From a virus, in IMG/VR virus record IMGVR_UViG_3300031237_000254, positions 1 to 35,676 of that record: a stretch of DNA of 35,676 bases; one strand, written 5' to 3'. This document shows positions 28,555 through 35,676 of this stretch, in pieces (position 1 is the first letter of the stretch; every line of letters starts with the position of its first letter). The notes under the pieces were generated by a model. That model saw nothing but the letters and a program-made list of their open reading frames with translations. It was not told where the DNA came from and did no database searches. The translations under genes were made by a program, and so were the position numbers.

Positions 28555-29072
28555 GTCTGAGCCCCCATGCACGCTGCATAGCGCTTGAGCTGCCGGGTCC
28601 AGACGCCGCCGCACACCTTGTTGCCCGGCGTCGAGCAGTCGAACCCGGCCGAGAACCTGTAGCGCAGCAGGGCGTTGCACGCGGCCGCGTAGTCGCCCGC
28701 AAGCAAGTGGCGGCGCATGCTGGATCCGTGCCAGTTGCCATAGCCGAACTGGCCCGTGAAGTCCACGTACTGGTCGAACTCGACGGGGTAGAGCTTCACG
28801 TCAGGCAGCGACGCGGCTACGCGCTTTTCGTCCTGGCGCATGAGGCTGCGCGCGAGGATCTCGGCGCGCTCGGGCGTGATGGTGTCGCCCATCTTCACGC
28901 GGGTGCCGTCTTCATAGCGGGTGGAGCCATGGCCGAGGGTGGGCACGTCGCCCTTGGTCGGTATCACGGCCTGCGCGGTGAAGCCTTCGCTGGCCTGCCA
29001 TGCGCCGAAGCCAGCGGCGGACACGGTGAGCGCGGCCACGGCCACGCGGGCGATCTGCTGCCGGATGGTCAT
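28551..29072 (-). CDS. Endolysin, GH24 lysozyme, probable SAR type
   Basis: A 173-residue lysozyme that cleaves the peptidoglycan glycan chain. The N-terminal segment RVAVAALTVSAAGFGAWQASEG is weakly hydrophobic and Gly/Ala/Ser-rich, as in signal-anchor-release endolysins that leave the membrane once the holin collapses the potential. The catalytic glutamate is E29 (ASEGF), followed by GDVPTLGHGST, the GH24 D/T region in the variant common in betaproteobacterial phages. The rest (GDTITPERAEILARSLMRQDE, FDQYVDFTGQFGYGN) fits the family. Coupled to holin and small membrane gene by 4-base overlaps. Confidence 0.9.
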   Translation of the reverse strand: MTIRQQIARVAVAALTVSAAGFGAWQASEGFTAQAVIPTKGDVPTLGHGSTRYEDGTRVKMGDTITPERAEILARSLMRQDEKRVAASLPDVKLYPVEFDQYVDFTGQFGYGNWHGSSMRRHLLAGDYAAACNALLRYRFSAGFDCSTPGNKVCGGVWTRQLKRYAACMGAQT

Positions 29073-29290
29073 TCGGCCTCTCCTTCGCCGGCTTGTGCGC
29101 GCCGCTCCGCGCGGGTCGCGCGGCGTTCTTTTCGCAGCAGGACGATGGCCTGCAGCACGATGTAGAGCACCGTGGCGATGCCCACAACGTGGTTGATGGT
29201 GATGCCCTGAACAGCCGCGCCAACGGCAACGGCAAGCGGTGGAGAGGCCTTGGCAGTCTCCGCCGCAACATCTTGAAAAAGTCGCGTCAT
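29069..29290 (-). CDS. Phage holin
   Basis: A 73-residue protein with two hydrophobic segments (residues ~18-31, PLAVAVGAAVQGIT, and ~34-52, HVVGIATVLYIVLQAIVLL) and a strongly charged C-terminus (RKERRATRAERRAQAGEGEAE). Size, topology and position directly before the lysozyme gene with an ATGA overlap identify it as the holin or pinholin that triggers lysis. With a SAR lysozyme, a pinholin is expected. It follows gpX after 4 bp. Confidence 0.85.
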   Translation of the reverse strand: MTRLFQDVAAETAKASPPLAVAVGAAVQGITINHVVGIATVLYIVLQAIVLLRKERRATRAERRAQAGEGEAE

Positions 29291-29294
29291 ATCA

Positions 29295-29498
29295 TCAGTC
29301 CCACAGCTGCAGGGTGGGTCGGGTCGTTGGGATGGGGGTGGCGGGCAAAGTCACCAACGTTCCGGATGGCAAGACCGGCCCGAGGGCGGCGAGGCCTGGA
29401 TTGATGTCGAGCATGGCCTCGACCACCGCCTCGGTGCGGCCCAGGTGGCGCCAGCACAGCTGGTCCACGGTGTCGCCCTGCTGGCTGCGCACCTGCAT
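29295..29498 (-). CDS. X: Tail protein X (LysM-like)
   Basis: A 67-residue protein of the same length as P2 gpX. MQVRSQQGDTVDQLCWRHLGRTEAVVEAMLDINPGLAALGPVLP has the LysM-like form of the family and the end TLQLWD is typical. It is needed for tail formation. The ATG at 29498 shares one base with the gpL stop (TGATG). No oddities. Confidence 0.94.
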   Translation of the reverse strand: MQVRSQQGDTVDQLCWRHLGRTEAVVEAMLDINPGLAALGPVLPSGTLVTLPATPIPTTRPTLQLWD

Positions 29499-29983
29499 CA
29501 GATCAGCTCCACGGTGCTGCGGCGGATGCCCAGCAGGTCGGAGATGGCCCAGCGCTGATTGCGCCGGTGCTCTTCCAAATGCACGGCCAGGCCTTCGAGC
29601 ACGCGCCCTTCTTTGCCCGCGCCGGCGGGCAGCGTGTCCAGGTTGCGGTAGGCCTCAGCCAGGTCGGCCTGCAGGCAGGCATGCACGGCGCGCCGGTAGC
29701 GCAGCACCTGGGCGCTTTCACCGCCGGCCATGGGCGCAGGAACTTCGGCCAGGCTGTCGTAGCCCCAGCGGCTCTGCTGTTCCAGTCGGTATTGCTCCAG
29801 CTCGGCGTTGACGCTGAGCATGGCGTCCTTGAGGGCCGGCAGCAGCCGCGCTGTGGTGATGGTGCCGTCAAGGCGGCAGGCATCGCGCACAGCTGCGGGG
29901 TCCATCTCTGGGAACCAGGGGGCATTGCTGACCGCTGGTTCTACAGCGGCAACAGGCGGGCGGGCGGTGGCGACAAAGGACAT
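29498..29983 (-). CDS. L: Head completion/stabilisation protein L
   Basis: A 161-residue protein like P2 gpL (about 169), which closes the filled head and forms the joint to the tail. Features: WFPEMDPAAVRDACRLDGTITTARLLPALKDAMLSVN, YRRAVHACLQADLAEAYRNLDTLPAG, and WAISDLLGIRRSTVELI at the end. It starts after a 104-bp gap that holds a GC-rich dyad (30013-30065). The gene order M-L-X is that of P2. Confidence 0.94.
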   Translation of the reverse strand: MSFVATARPPVAAVEPAVSNAPWFPEMDPAAVRDACRLDGTITTARLLPALKDAMLSVNAELEQYRLEQQSRWGYDSLAEVPAPMAGGESAQVLRYRRAVHACLQADLAEAYRNLDTLPAGAGKEGRVLEGLAVHLEEHRRNQRWAISDLLGIRRSTVELI

Positions 29984-30012
29984 GGCGGGGCTGGGGTGTT
30001 AGGTGGCGGTGG

Positions 30013-30065
30013 TCGGGGGCCTTGCAGCTGTCTGGCCGGTGGGCCTTGGGCTGCGCGGCCCCCGA
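30013..30065. repeat. GC-rich dyad in M-L intergenic gap
   Basis: Within the gene-free 104 bp between L (29983) and M (30088) a 9-bp perfect inverted repeat TCGGGGGCC (30013-30021) / GGCCCCCGA (30057-30065) is extended outward by GGCGG/CCGCC with small mismatches, enclosing 35 GC-rich bases that can pair internally. There is no U-run. It may be a processing or attenuation structure in the late transcript. Confidence 0.4.
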
Positions 30066-30087
30066 GCCGCCAGGGTGCGGGGTACGC

Positions 30088-30792
30088 TCAGTCGGAGCCA
30101 GGAAACGCGGCTTTCAGGCGGCGTTCCAGGCGTTCCATGTCTTTTTTCACGCCCACCTTGTCGAACAGTTCGTGGGCGCGCTGCAGGTGGTCCATTGCCA
30201 GGCGGGCCTTGGATTCGTCCAGCGTGGTGATGTCTGGTTCGTGCGTGGGCGTCTTGCCCATGAGCGCGTAGCCGATGGCCTTGTGCAGCTTGGCCCGCGC
30301 CTGGTCGGGCGCGTCGCGCTCGGCCGTGAGGCTGGCCACATCGGCCAGCACGCGCAGGGCTTCGTCGCCCAGCAGCTTGCCGGCCAGTGCTGCGGTGCTG
30401 GTTTCGTCGATCAGCAGCGTGGCCACGTCGCGGTTGTACTGGTCTGGCAGGGCCAGACCATGCTGCAGCGCATAGGCGGCGATCTCCTGAGCGCGCGCCC
30501 AGGAGCCCACGTCCAGGTGCCACACCATGACGCTGGTGAGCACCAGGTCCTGGCCGCCCTGGCCGCCTTCGAGCGCGCCGGTGATGTAGTCGTCGTACTC
30601 ACCCACGAAGGCGCGCTTGGCCTCGATCTTGCGTTCGATGGACTGAATGTTTTTGAGGGTGCGGCGGTGCTCGTACAGCTGCGCGAGCATCAGCTCATAC
30701 GCGCTGCCCTTGACTTCATCACCGGGCGGCGCGGCCTTGGCCGCCAGTTCGGCCAGGACGCGCATCTGGTGGCGGCGTGCGGGTGTCAGCAT
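30088..30792 (-). CDS. M: Terminase small/endonuclease subunit M
   Basis: A 234-residue homologue of P2 gpM (about 247), the small terminase subunit that recognises and cuts cos. Typical: MLTPARRHQMRVLAELAAKA, YELMLAQLYEHRRTLKNIQSIERKIEAKRAFVGEYDDYI, and HLDVGSWARAQEIAAYALQHGLALPDQYNRDVATLLIDE. The C-terminal helical region ends in MERLERRLKAAFPGSD. The start at 30792 follows the capsid gene by 14 bp. It works with the large subunit P encoded divergently at 32813. Confidence 0.94.
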   Translation of the reverse strand: MLTPARRHQMRVLAELAAKAAPPGDEVKGSAYELMLAQLYEHRRTLKNIQSIERKIEAKRAFVGEYDDYITGALEGGQGGQDLVLTSVMVWHLDVGSWARAQEIAAYALQHGLALPDQYNRDVATLLIDETSTAALAGKLLGDEALRVLADVASLTAERDAPDQARAKLHKAIGYALMGKTPTHEPDITTLDESKARLAMDHLQRAHELFDKVGVKKDMERLERRLKAAFPGSD

Positions 30793-30806
30793 GGTGGTGC
30801 AGGCCC

Positions 30807-31808
30807 TTACGCCACTTCGATGTTTTCGACCAGGGCGGAGAGGCCATAGTTTTCCACCACATAGGCGTCGTTCGAGCTTTCGTAGTTCTCGATGCGATCG
30901 CGCTTGGGGTTGTCTTCCATGCGGCGGCGGCGGGCGCCTTCTTGCCAGTAGATAGACAGGTTGTCGTAGGTGGTGATCAGCAGGGCGTTGTCGGGGAAGA
31001 ATGGCACCGTGGCCGCCTGCAGGCCGCCGACGCGCTTTTGGCTGATGACGATGTCGGCGGCCAGGGTTTCGGCGGGCGCCTGGTTGACGTTGACCAGCGG
31101 GAAGTATTTGTCGTCCAGCAGGTTGCGGCCCAGCATGCAAACGAGGTTGGGGTTGTTGTGGAACCAGGGGTCCAGCAGCCGGATGGCATCGAACACCAGG
31201 GCATCGAGGTTCTTGTAGTCGCCGGCGGCGCCCACCGCGACTTTCCCGGCGGTGGCGCCTTGGGCCATGACGCGCGCAGGGGCTTCTTCGCGCATGTGCT
31301 GCAGCCAGCCCTTGTTCACGTCCTGCAGCAGCGGGTTGGCCACGATGTCGGTGTTCGCGGCCACGCTGGTGCCGTTGAAGCCGATCATCATGCGGTCCAG
31401 GGCCTGGCGGGCAATGATCTGGTTGCGCACGCGGATCTGGAAGTCCTTGAACTTGGCCCAGGCGTCCAGCGTGGCGTAGTTGATGTGCGTGTCGAAGTTG
31501 GTCTTCTCGCACTTGTAGCCGTTGCCTTCGAGCGTGTGCAGGTCGCGGGTCTGGCGGTCGGCGTTGGTGGTGTTGGTGCGGCTGGCCGCCGGGCCGCTCA
31601 CGCCCATGCCCAGCTTTTCGCCGGACTGCTCGACCACGGAGACGATGTTGATGGATTTCAGGAAGTCGCTGCTCTCCTGGATCTTGTTTTCCAGCGTCTG
31701 CTGGACGCTGGGTGCCACGGTGAAGGCGGCCGCGGCGCTGCCCACGCCGTTGAGTTGGGCCAGGTGGGACAGCAGGGCGGTATAGGCAAGGCGGGTGTCG
31801 TTACGCAT
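30807..31808 (-). CDS. N: Major capsid protein N
   Basis: A 333-residue capsid protein of the P2 gpN family (P2 about 357), with an HK97-like fold. Features: MRNDTRLAYTALLSHLAQLNGV, FTVAPSVQQTLENKIQESSDFLKSIN, GVSGPAASRTNTTNADRQTRDLHTL, HNNPNLVCMLGRNLLDDKYFPLVN, and the C-terminal YESSNDAYVVENYGL. In P2 the precursor is cleaved after the ~31st residue by gpO; the equivalent segment (TVAPSVQQTLENK) is present. It lies between O and M as expected. Confidence 0.96.
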   Translation of the reverse strand: MRNDTRLAYTALLSHLAQLNGVGSAAAAFTVAPSVQQTLENKIQESSDFLKSINIVSVVEQSGEKLGMGVSGPAASRTNTTNADRQTRDLHTLEGNGYKCEKTNFDTHINYATLDAWAKFKDFQIRVRNQIIARQALDRMMIGFNGTSVAANTDIVANPLLQDVNKGWLQHMREEAPARVMAQGATAGKVAVGAAGDYKNLDALVFDAIRLLDPWFHNNPNLVCMLGRNLLDDKYFPLVNVNQAPAETLAADIVISQKRVGGLQAATVPFFPDNALLITTYDNLSIYWQEGARRRRMEDNPKRDRIENYESSNDAYVVENYGLSALVENIEVA

Positions 31809-31856
31809 GAAAAAATGCTCCGGGGGTAGTTGCGGTGTTTTGTGGGTGCGGGCGGG

Positions 31857-32684
31857 TCAGCAGTCGGTCTGCAGGGCGCCCTTGCCGCCGGTGGCGGGCG
31901 GGCGCTGGCTGTGGTTGCCGGCGGTGGTGCCTTCGAGCGTCTTCACCAGGTCGGTGTGGGCTGTCTGCAGGGCCGTGAAGTCCTTGGACAGCTTGGCGTG
32001 GTCTTGGGCCAGGTTGTCATGCGCCTGGGCCTGCTGGGTGGCCAGTTCGCCGAACTTCTCGAAGGCGCCCAGCACTTCGGCAAAGCGGGCGTCGTCGTTC
32101 TTGCCTTTGGTGCTGAACTTGTCCACCACGGTCTTCAGGCTGGCGGTGAACTTGGCGGCCAGGCCGCTCTCGTCCTGCGCGTCGTCAAAAGAGAGATCCA
32201 CCGCGATGGCTTCGCTGAACAGGGCGGCCGGGTCGCTCTTGCGGCCGGCAAACGGGCTGGCGGCAGGCTTTTGCTGGGCGAAGGTGAGCACGTCGGTGCC
32301 CAGGCTGGCCGGGCTGTCGGTGACGGCCAGGCCGGTGAGGTAGGCTTCGCCCGTGTCGCTGAACTGCGGGTGCACTTCGATGCTGGTGTAGATCTTCTGC
32401 TTGGCCTTGTTCATGGCCACCAGCTCTGGCAGGGGTTCGATCTGCGCGAACAGGGCCAGTTTGCCGTCTTCGACTTCGCGGGATTCGACCGCCAGCACGT
32501 CGCCGTAGGCCTTGAAGGAGCTGTCGGGCAAGACGCCGCGGTAGTGCTCCAGCCATATGCGGGCGCCGTACTTCTTGGGGTCGAAGTTCTTGGCCATCTG
32601 CTCGATCCAGATGCGCTCGATCTGGCGACCGTCGGTGGTGGCGCCTTCGGTGGCGACGCGGAAAAAATTGGATTTGGTTGCCAT
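31857..32684 (-). CDS. O: Capsid scaffold and maturation protease O
   Basis: A 275-residue scaffold/protease (P2 gpO about 284). The N-terminal half is the serine-protease domain; D18 (TTDGRQIER), H47 (WLEHYRG) and S101 (IYTSIEVHP) correspond to the Asp-His-Ser triad reported for P2 gpO. The C-terminal half is helical scaffold (AKFTASLKTVVDKFSTKGKNDD, LATQQAQAHDNLAQDHAKLSKDF). It shapes the head and cleaves N, itself and Q-associated proteins. It is the first gene of the leftward late operon. A TGT-N13-ACA element lies 94-112 bp upstream. Confidence 0.95.
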   Translation of the reverse strand: MATKSNFFRVATEGATTDGRQIERIWIEQMAKNFDPKKYGARIWLEHYRGVLPDSSFKAYGDVLAVESREVEDGKLALFAQIEPLPELVAMNKAKQKIYTSIEVHPQFSDTGEAYLTGLAVTDSPASLGTDVLTFAQQKPAASPFAGRKSDPAALFSEAIAVDLSFDDAQDESGLAAKFTASLKTVVDKFSTKGKNDDARFAEVLGAFEKFGELATQQAQAHDNLAQDHAKLSKDFTALQTAHTDLVKTLEGTTAGNHSQRPPATGGKGALQTDC

Positions 32685-32777
32685 GGTGCGTGATGTCCTG
32701 CGGGTTGTGTGCGGTGCTGTGGTTGCGGGTAGCCGCCATGGTCACGCCGCCAGGCGAGCCTTTCAACGCTTGCCGGC

Positions 32778-32796
32778 TGTCGCTGACACAGGCACA
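32778..32796. promoter_or_regulatory. Candidate Ogr-type activator site between O and P
   Basis: The element TGTCGCTGACACAGGCACA (TGT-N13-ACA) lies in the divergent O-P region, where P2 has late promoters. Toward O, a site at about -55 predicts a start near 32732 and a ~48-base leader, which fits well. Toward P, the predicted start (~32842) would be after the ATG at 32813 but before an in-frame ATG at 32855, so P may use another site or the later start. Confidence 0.5.
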
Positions 32797-32812
32797 GCGG
32801 AAAGGTGCCGCC

Positions 32813-34648
32813 ATGGGGTTCCTCGCGCGCGCGTGCGCCCACAAACTCGCCGGCATGACCACCGCTGCGCTTGCAAAAAACCTGCCTTTTTCGACCGTGC
32901 CCGGTGAAGGAATAGCCGCGGACAAGCGCCGTGCGGCGCGGCACCTGTACTGGCAGGGGTGGCGCATTTCTTCCATTGCGGAGTACATCGAGGAGCCACG
33001 GTCCACAGTGCAGGGCTGGAAGGATGCCGAGGAGTGGGACAAGGCGCAGCCGGCCCAGCGCGTGGAGGCAGCGCTCGAAACGCGCCTGGTGCAGCTGGTG
33101 ATGAAGGATGGCAAGACCGGCGGCGAATTCAAGGAAATCGACCTGTTGGGCCGCCAGATTGAGCGCCTAGCGCGCGTGCAGAAGTACGGAGAGACCGGCA
33201 AGGAAGCCGACCTGAACCCGGCCATCGAGCGGCGCAACGACAGGCCCAAAAAGAAGCCGTCACGCAATCACTTCGATGAAGAGATGCACGAGAAGCTGCT
33301 CGATGTGTTCCGCGATTCGCTGTTCGACTACCAGAAGGCCTGGTATCGCAACAGCCAGGAACGCACGCGGATGATTCTCAAGTCCCGCCAGATCGGCGCC
33401 ACCTGGTACTTCGCCCGCGAGGCCCTGGCCGACGCCATCGCCACGGGGCGCAACCAGATTTTCCTGTCCGCGTCCAAGGCCCAGGCGCACATCTTCAAGC
33501 AGTACATCATCCAGTTCGCCAGCGAGGCCTGCGGCATCGAGCTGGCGGGCGATCCCATCGTGCTGAGCAATGGGGCGCACATCTACTTTTTGGGCACGAA
33601 CGCGCGCACGGCCCAGGGCTACCACGGCAACTTCTATTTCGACGAGTTCTTCTGGACGCACAAGTTCGAGGAACTGAACAAGGTGGCCAGCGGCATGGCC
33701 ATGCACAAGCAGTGGCGCAAGACCTACTTCAGCACGCCCAGCAGCCTGCAGCACCAGGCCTACGCGCTGTGGAGCGGGGACCGCTTCAACAAGCGGCGCC
33801 CGAAGGCCGAGCGCATTGCGCTGGATCTGTCGCACGACCGCCTGGCCGGTGGCTTTACGGGCGAGGACAAGATCTGGCGCCAGATCGTCAACATCATCGA
33901 CGCGCAGCGCGGCGGCTGCGATCTGTTCGACATCGATGAGCTGCGCACGGAGTACAGCCCGGACGAGTTCGAGAACCTGCTGATGTGCGGGTTCATCGAC
34001 GACACCTACAGCGTGTTTCCGCTCTCACAGCTGCAGTCCTGCATGGTGGACAGCTGGGAGGCCTGGGACGATGTGAAGCCGTTCATGACCCGCCCCTACG
34101 GCTACCGGCCGGTGTGGGTGGGCTACGACCCGGCGCTGTCGGGCGACTCGGCCGGCTGCGTGGTGCTGGCACCGCCCACCACGCCCGGCGGCAAGTTCCG
34201 CGTGCTGCATCACCGGCAGTTCAAGGGGATGGATTTCGAGGCCCAGGCGGAGGCGATCAAGACGATCACGGAACAGTACAACGTGGCGTACATCGGCATC
34301 GACACCACGGGCATGGGGCAGGGCGTGTACCAGCTGGTCAAGGGCTTCTTTCCGGCCACCACGGCGTTCAACTATTCGCCCGAGGTGAAGACGCGCCTGG
34401 TACTCAAGGCGCAGAACGTGATCAGCAAGGGCCGGCTGGAGTTCGACGCCGGCGCGGTGGATCTGGCTCAGTCCTTCATGGCCATCAAAAAAACGATGAC
34501 GGCCAGCGGGCGCCACGCCACCTATGACGCCGGGCGCAGCAGCGAAACAGGCCACGCGGATCTGGCGTGGGCCTGCATGCACGCGCTGGCCAATGAGCCC
34601 TTGGAAGGCGCCAGCGTGGCGAATCAATCAATTGTGGAGATGTCCTGA
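32813..34648 (+). CDS. P: Terminase large subunit P (ATPase)
   Basis: The ATPase that packages DNA into the head; 611 residues from ATG 32813 (P2 gpP about 590). Near residue 40 is an HTH (RRAARHLYWQGWRISSIAEYIEEPRSTVQGWK). The ATPase has SRQIGATW at 191-198 (Walker-A equivalent of this family) and NFYFDEFFW at 273-281 (Walker B). The nuclease-like domain has VGYDPALSGDSAG at 436-448 and later IGIDTTGMG. The start at 32813 was chosen because GGAAAGG precedes it; ATG 32855 (MTTAALAK, 597 residues) lacks a ribosome site but is closer to P2 in length. It shares one base with gpQ (TGATG). Confidence 0.95.
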   Translation: MGFLARACAHKLAGMTTAALAKNLPFSTVPGEGIAADKRRAARHLYWQGWRISSIAEYIEEPRSTVQGWKDAEEWDKAQPAQRVEAALETRLVQLVMKDGKTGGEFKEIDLLGRQIERLARVQKYGETGKEADLNPAIERRNDRPKKKPSRNHFDEEMHEKLLDVFRDSLFDYQKAWYRNSQERTRMILKSRQIGATWYFAREALADAIATGRNQIFLSASKAQAHIFKQYIIQFASEACGIELAGDPIVLSNGAHIYFLGTNARTAQGYHGNFYFDEFFWTHKFEELNKVASGMAMHKQWRKTYFSTPSSLQHQAYALWSGDRFNKRRPKAERIALDLSHDRLAGGFTGEDKIWRQIVNIIDAQRGGCDLFDIDELRTEYSPDEFENLLMCGFIDDTYSVFPLSQLQSCMVDSWEAWDDVKPFMTRPYGYRPVWVGYDPALSGDSAGCVVLAPPTTPGGKFRVLHHRQFKGMDFEAQAEAIKTITEQYNVAYIGIDTTGMGQGVYQLVKGFFPATTAFNYSPEVKTRLVLKAQNVISKGRLEFDAGAVDLAQSFMAIKKTMTASGRHATYDAGRSSETGHADLAWACMHALANEPLEGASVANQSIVEMS

Positions 34649-35676
34649 TGGAACCGAACACTACCGCCCTGGCTGACGCCGGGGCCCCCGACAGCGACCG
34701 CATGGAGGCCTTCACCTTCGGAGATCCGGTCCCGGTGATGGATGGCCGCGAAATGATGGACTACATCGAGACCTGGCTGAACGGCAAGTGGTACGAGCCG
34801 CCCATCAGCTGGGAAGGCCTGGCGCGGTCGTTCCGCGCCAGCACGCACCACAGCTCGGCCCTGTACTTCAAGCGCAACGTGCTGGCCAGCACCTTCATCC
34901 CGCACAAGCTGCTGGACCGCTCCACGTTCAGCCGCTGGGCGCTGGACTTTCTGACGTTCGGCAATGCCTACCTGGAGCGCCGGCCAAACATGCTGGGTGC
35001 CAATCTTGCGCTGGACCACAGCCTGGCCAAGTACGTGCGCCGGGGGGAGGATCTGGACAACTACTTCTACGTGCATGGGTTCAAGACCGAGCACGAATTC
35101 AAGAAGGGCAGCGTGTTCCACCTGATGGAGGCCGACATCAACCAGGAGGTGTATGGCTTGCCCGAGTACCTGGCCACGCTGCAGGCCGCCTGGCTGAACG
35201 AATCGGCCACCCTGTTCCGGCGCAAGTACTTCAACAACGGGAGCCACGCCGGTTTCATCATGTACATCACCGACCCGGCACAGCAGCAGGGCGACGTGGA
35301 CGCGATCCGCGAGGCCCTCAAAAGCAGCAAGGGGCCGGGCAACTTCCGCAACCTGTTTATGTACAGCCCAAACGGGAAGAAGGACGGCATCCAGATCATC
35401 CCCGTGGGCGAGGTCACGGCCAAGGATGACTTCATTAACATCAAGAACGTGAGCCGCGACGATGTGTTGGCCGCCCATCGAATCCCGCCGCAGCTGATGG
35501 GCATCGTGCCCAGCAACACCGGCGGCTTCGGTGCCATCCTGCCCGCCGCCCAGGTGTTCGCCCGCAACGAGATCGAACCGCTGCAGGCCCGCTTCAGGGA
35601 GCTCAACGACTGGCTGGGCCAGGAGGTGGTGAGGTTTGAGAAATATGCCGTGGAAGATGTTCCCTTGAAAGAATAA
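34648..35676 (+). CDS. Q: Portal protein Q
   Basis: A 342-residue portal (P2 gpQ 344), complete in the window. Features: AFTFGDPVPVMDGREMMDYIETWLNGKWYEPPISWEGLA, HHSSALYFKRNVLASTFIPHKLL, LDFLTFGNAYLERRPN, EVYGLPEYLATLQAAWLNESATLFRRKYFNNGSHAGFIMYITD and RVPPQLMGIVP-type AAHRIPPQLMGIVPSNTGGFGAI. It forms the dodecameric vertex for DNA entry and exit. In P2 cos lies just beyond this gene, so the phage cos site should lie right of 35676. Confidence 0.96.
   Translation: MEPNTTALADAGAPDSDRMEAFTFGDPVPVMDGREMMDYIETWLNGKWYEPPISWEGLARSFRASTHHSSALYFKRNVLASTFIPHKLLDRSTFSRWALDFLTFGNAYLERRPNMLGANLALDHSLAKYVRRGEDLDNYFYVHGFKTEHEFKKGSVFHLMEADINQEVYGLPEYLATLQAAWLNESATLFRRKYFNNGSHAGFIMYITDPAQQQGDVDAIREALKSSKGPGNFRNLFMYSPNGKKDGIQIIPVGEVTAKDDFINIKNVSRDDVLAAHRIPPQLMGIVPSNTGGFGAILPAAQVFARNEIEPLQARFRELNDWLGQEVVRFEKYAVEDVPLKE

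Noticed and set aside
30793-31512. N-terminal extension of gene M into the capsid gene
   Set aside because: It would overlap most of gene N in another frame; the gpM family starts at 30792.
32678-32812. Terminase P start at 32678
   Set aside because: The extra 45 residues have no family match and would overlap the O start region and candidate late promoter; a ribosome site exists only at 32813.
1-35676. tRNA, rRNA or CRISPR array
   Set aside because: No cloverleaf-type sequence with a TψC arm, no rRNA segment and no regularly spaced direct repeats were noticed on reading both strands.
1-35676. att repeats and cos site
   Set aside because: The window starts and ends at gene borders; in P2-like phages att would lie left of the integrase and cos right of Q, so neither is expected inside and none was identified.
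1-35676. Insertion sequence or transposase
   Set aside because: No transposase motif or terminal inverted repeats were seen; the only recombinase is the integrase at 1-1203.

Overview
The window is almost all of a P2-like (Peduovirus-type) temperate phage genome, most likely an integrated prophage of a high-GC betaproteobacterium of the Comamonadaceae type (Acidovorax, Comamonas, Delftia or a relative). The taxon is inferred from the strong C/G third-position bias and from protein resemblance; no host gene is present to prove it. The window begins on the integrase start codon and ends on the portal stop codon, so att sites, cos and flanking host DNA lie outside it.

Layout. (1) 1-2015: tyrosine integrase, a convergent AlpA-like excisionase candidate, and two small unknown genes with a structured leader. 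(2) 2023-8891, leftward early operon: dNMP-kinase-like protein, a TOPRIM primase/P-loop helicase in place of P2 gpA, several small unknown genes, an Ogr/Delta zinc-finger late activator, a CII-like regulator and a BRO-N antirepressor. (3) 8932-10078, immunity switch: a ribbon-helix-helix gene and an XRE-type repressor diverge from a 103-bp region with nested inverted repeats. (4) 10093-13472, accessory cargo: a conserved unknown gene directly behind the repressor, an untidy terminator-containing stretch with gene remnants, a TerB-like/BRCT protein, a membrane-anchored protein, and a DUF4160/DUF2442-HTH pair with its own promoter-operator. These genes look less GC-rich than the phage core. (5) 13515-32684, leftward late genes, read from right to left: scaffold O, capsid N, terminase small subunit M, head completion L, tail X, holin, lysozyme, small membrane protein, overlapping spanins, R, S, V, W, J, I, a gpH-N-terminal-like protein, a long receptor-binding fibre, DUF4376 protein, FI, FII, E/E', a small membrane protein, tape measure T, U and D. 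(6) 32813-35676, rightward: terminase large subunit P and portal Q.

How it works together. The repressor probably holds lysogeny and may co-express the gene behind it. On induction the early leftward operon supplies replication proteins and the Ogr-like activator. That activator plausibly recognises a 19-bp TGT-N13-ACA element found upstream of O, V and FI, one base longer than the P2 element. Tail genes keep the P2 order, including a T-TTT-TTG slippery site that joins E to E'. The lysis cassette has an outer-membrane spanin lipoprotein gene inside the inner spanin gene.

Most notable observations: the fibre ends in a C-type-lectin/formylglycine-enzyme-like domain that looks like a diversity-generating retroelement variable region although no reverse transcriptase is in the window; the shared late-promoter element; and the lysogeny-side cargo cluster, which is the best place for an undescribed (possibly anti-phage) function.
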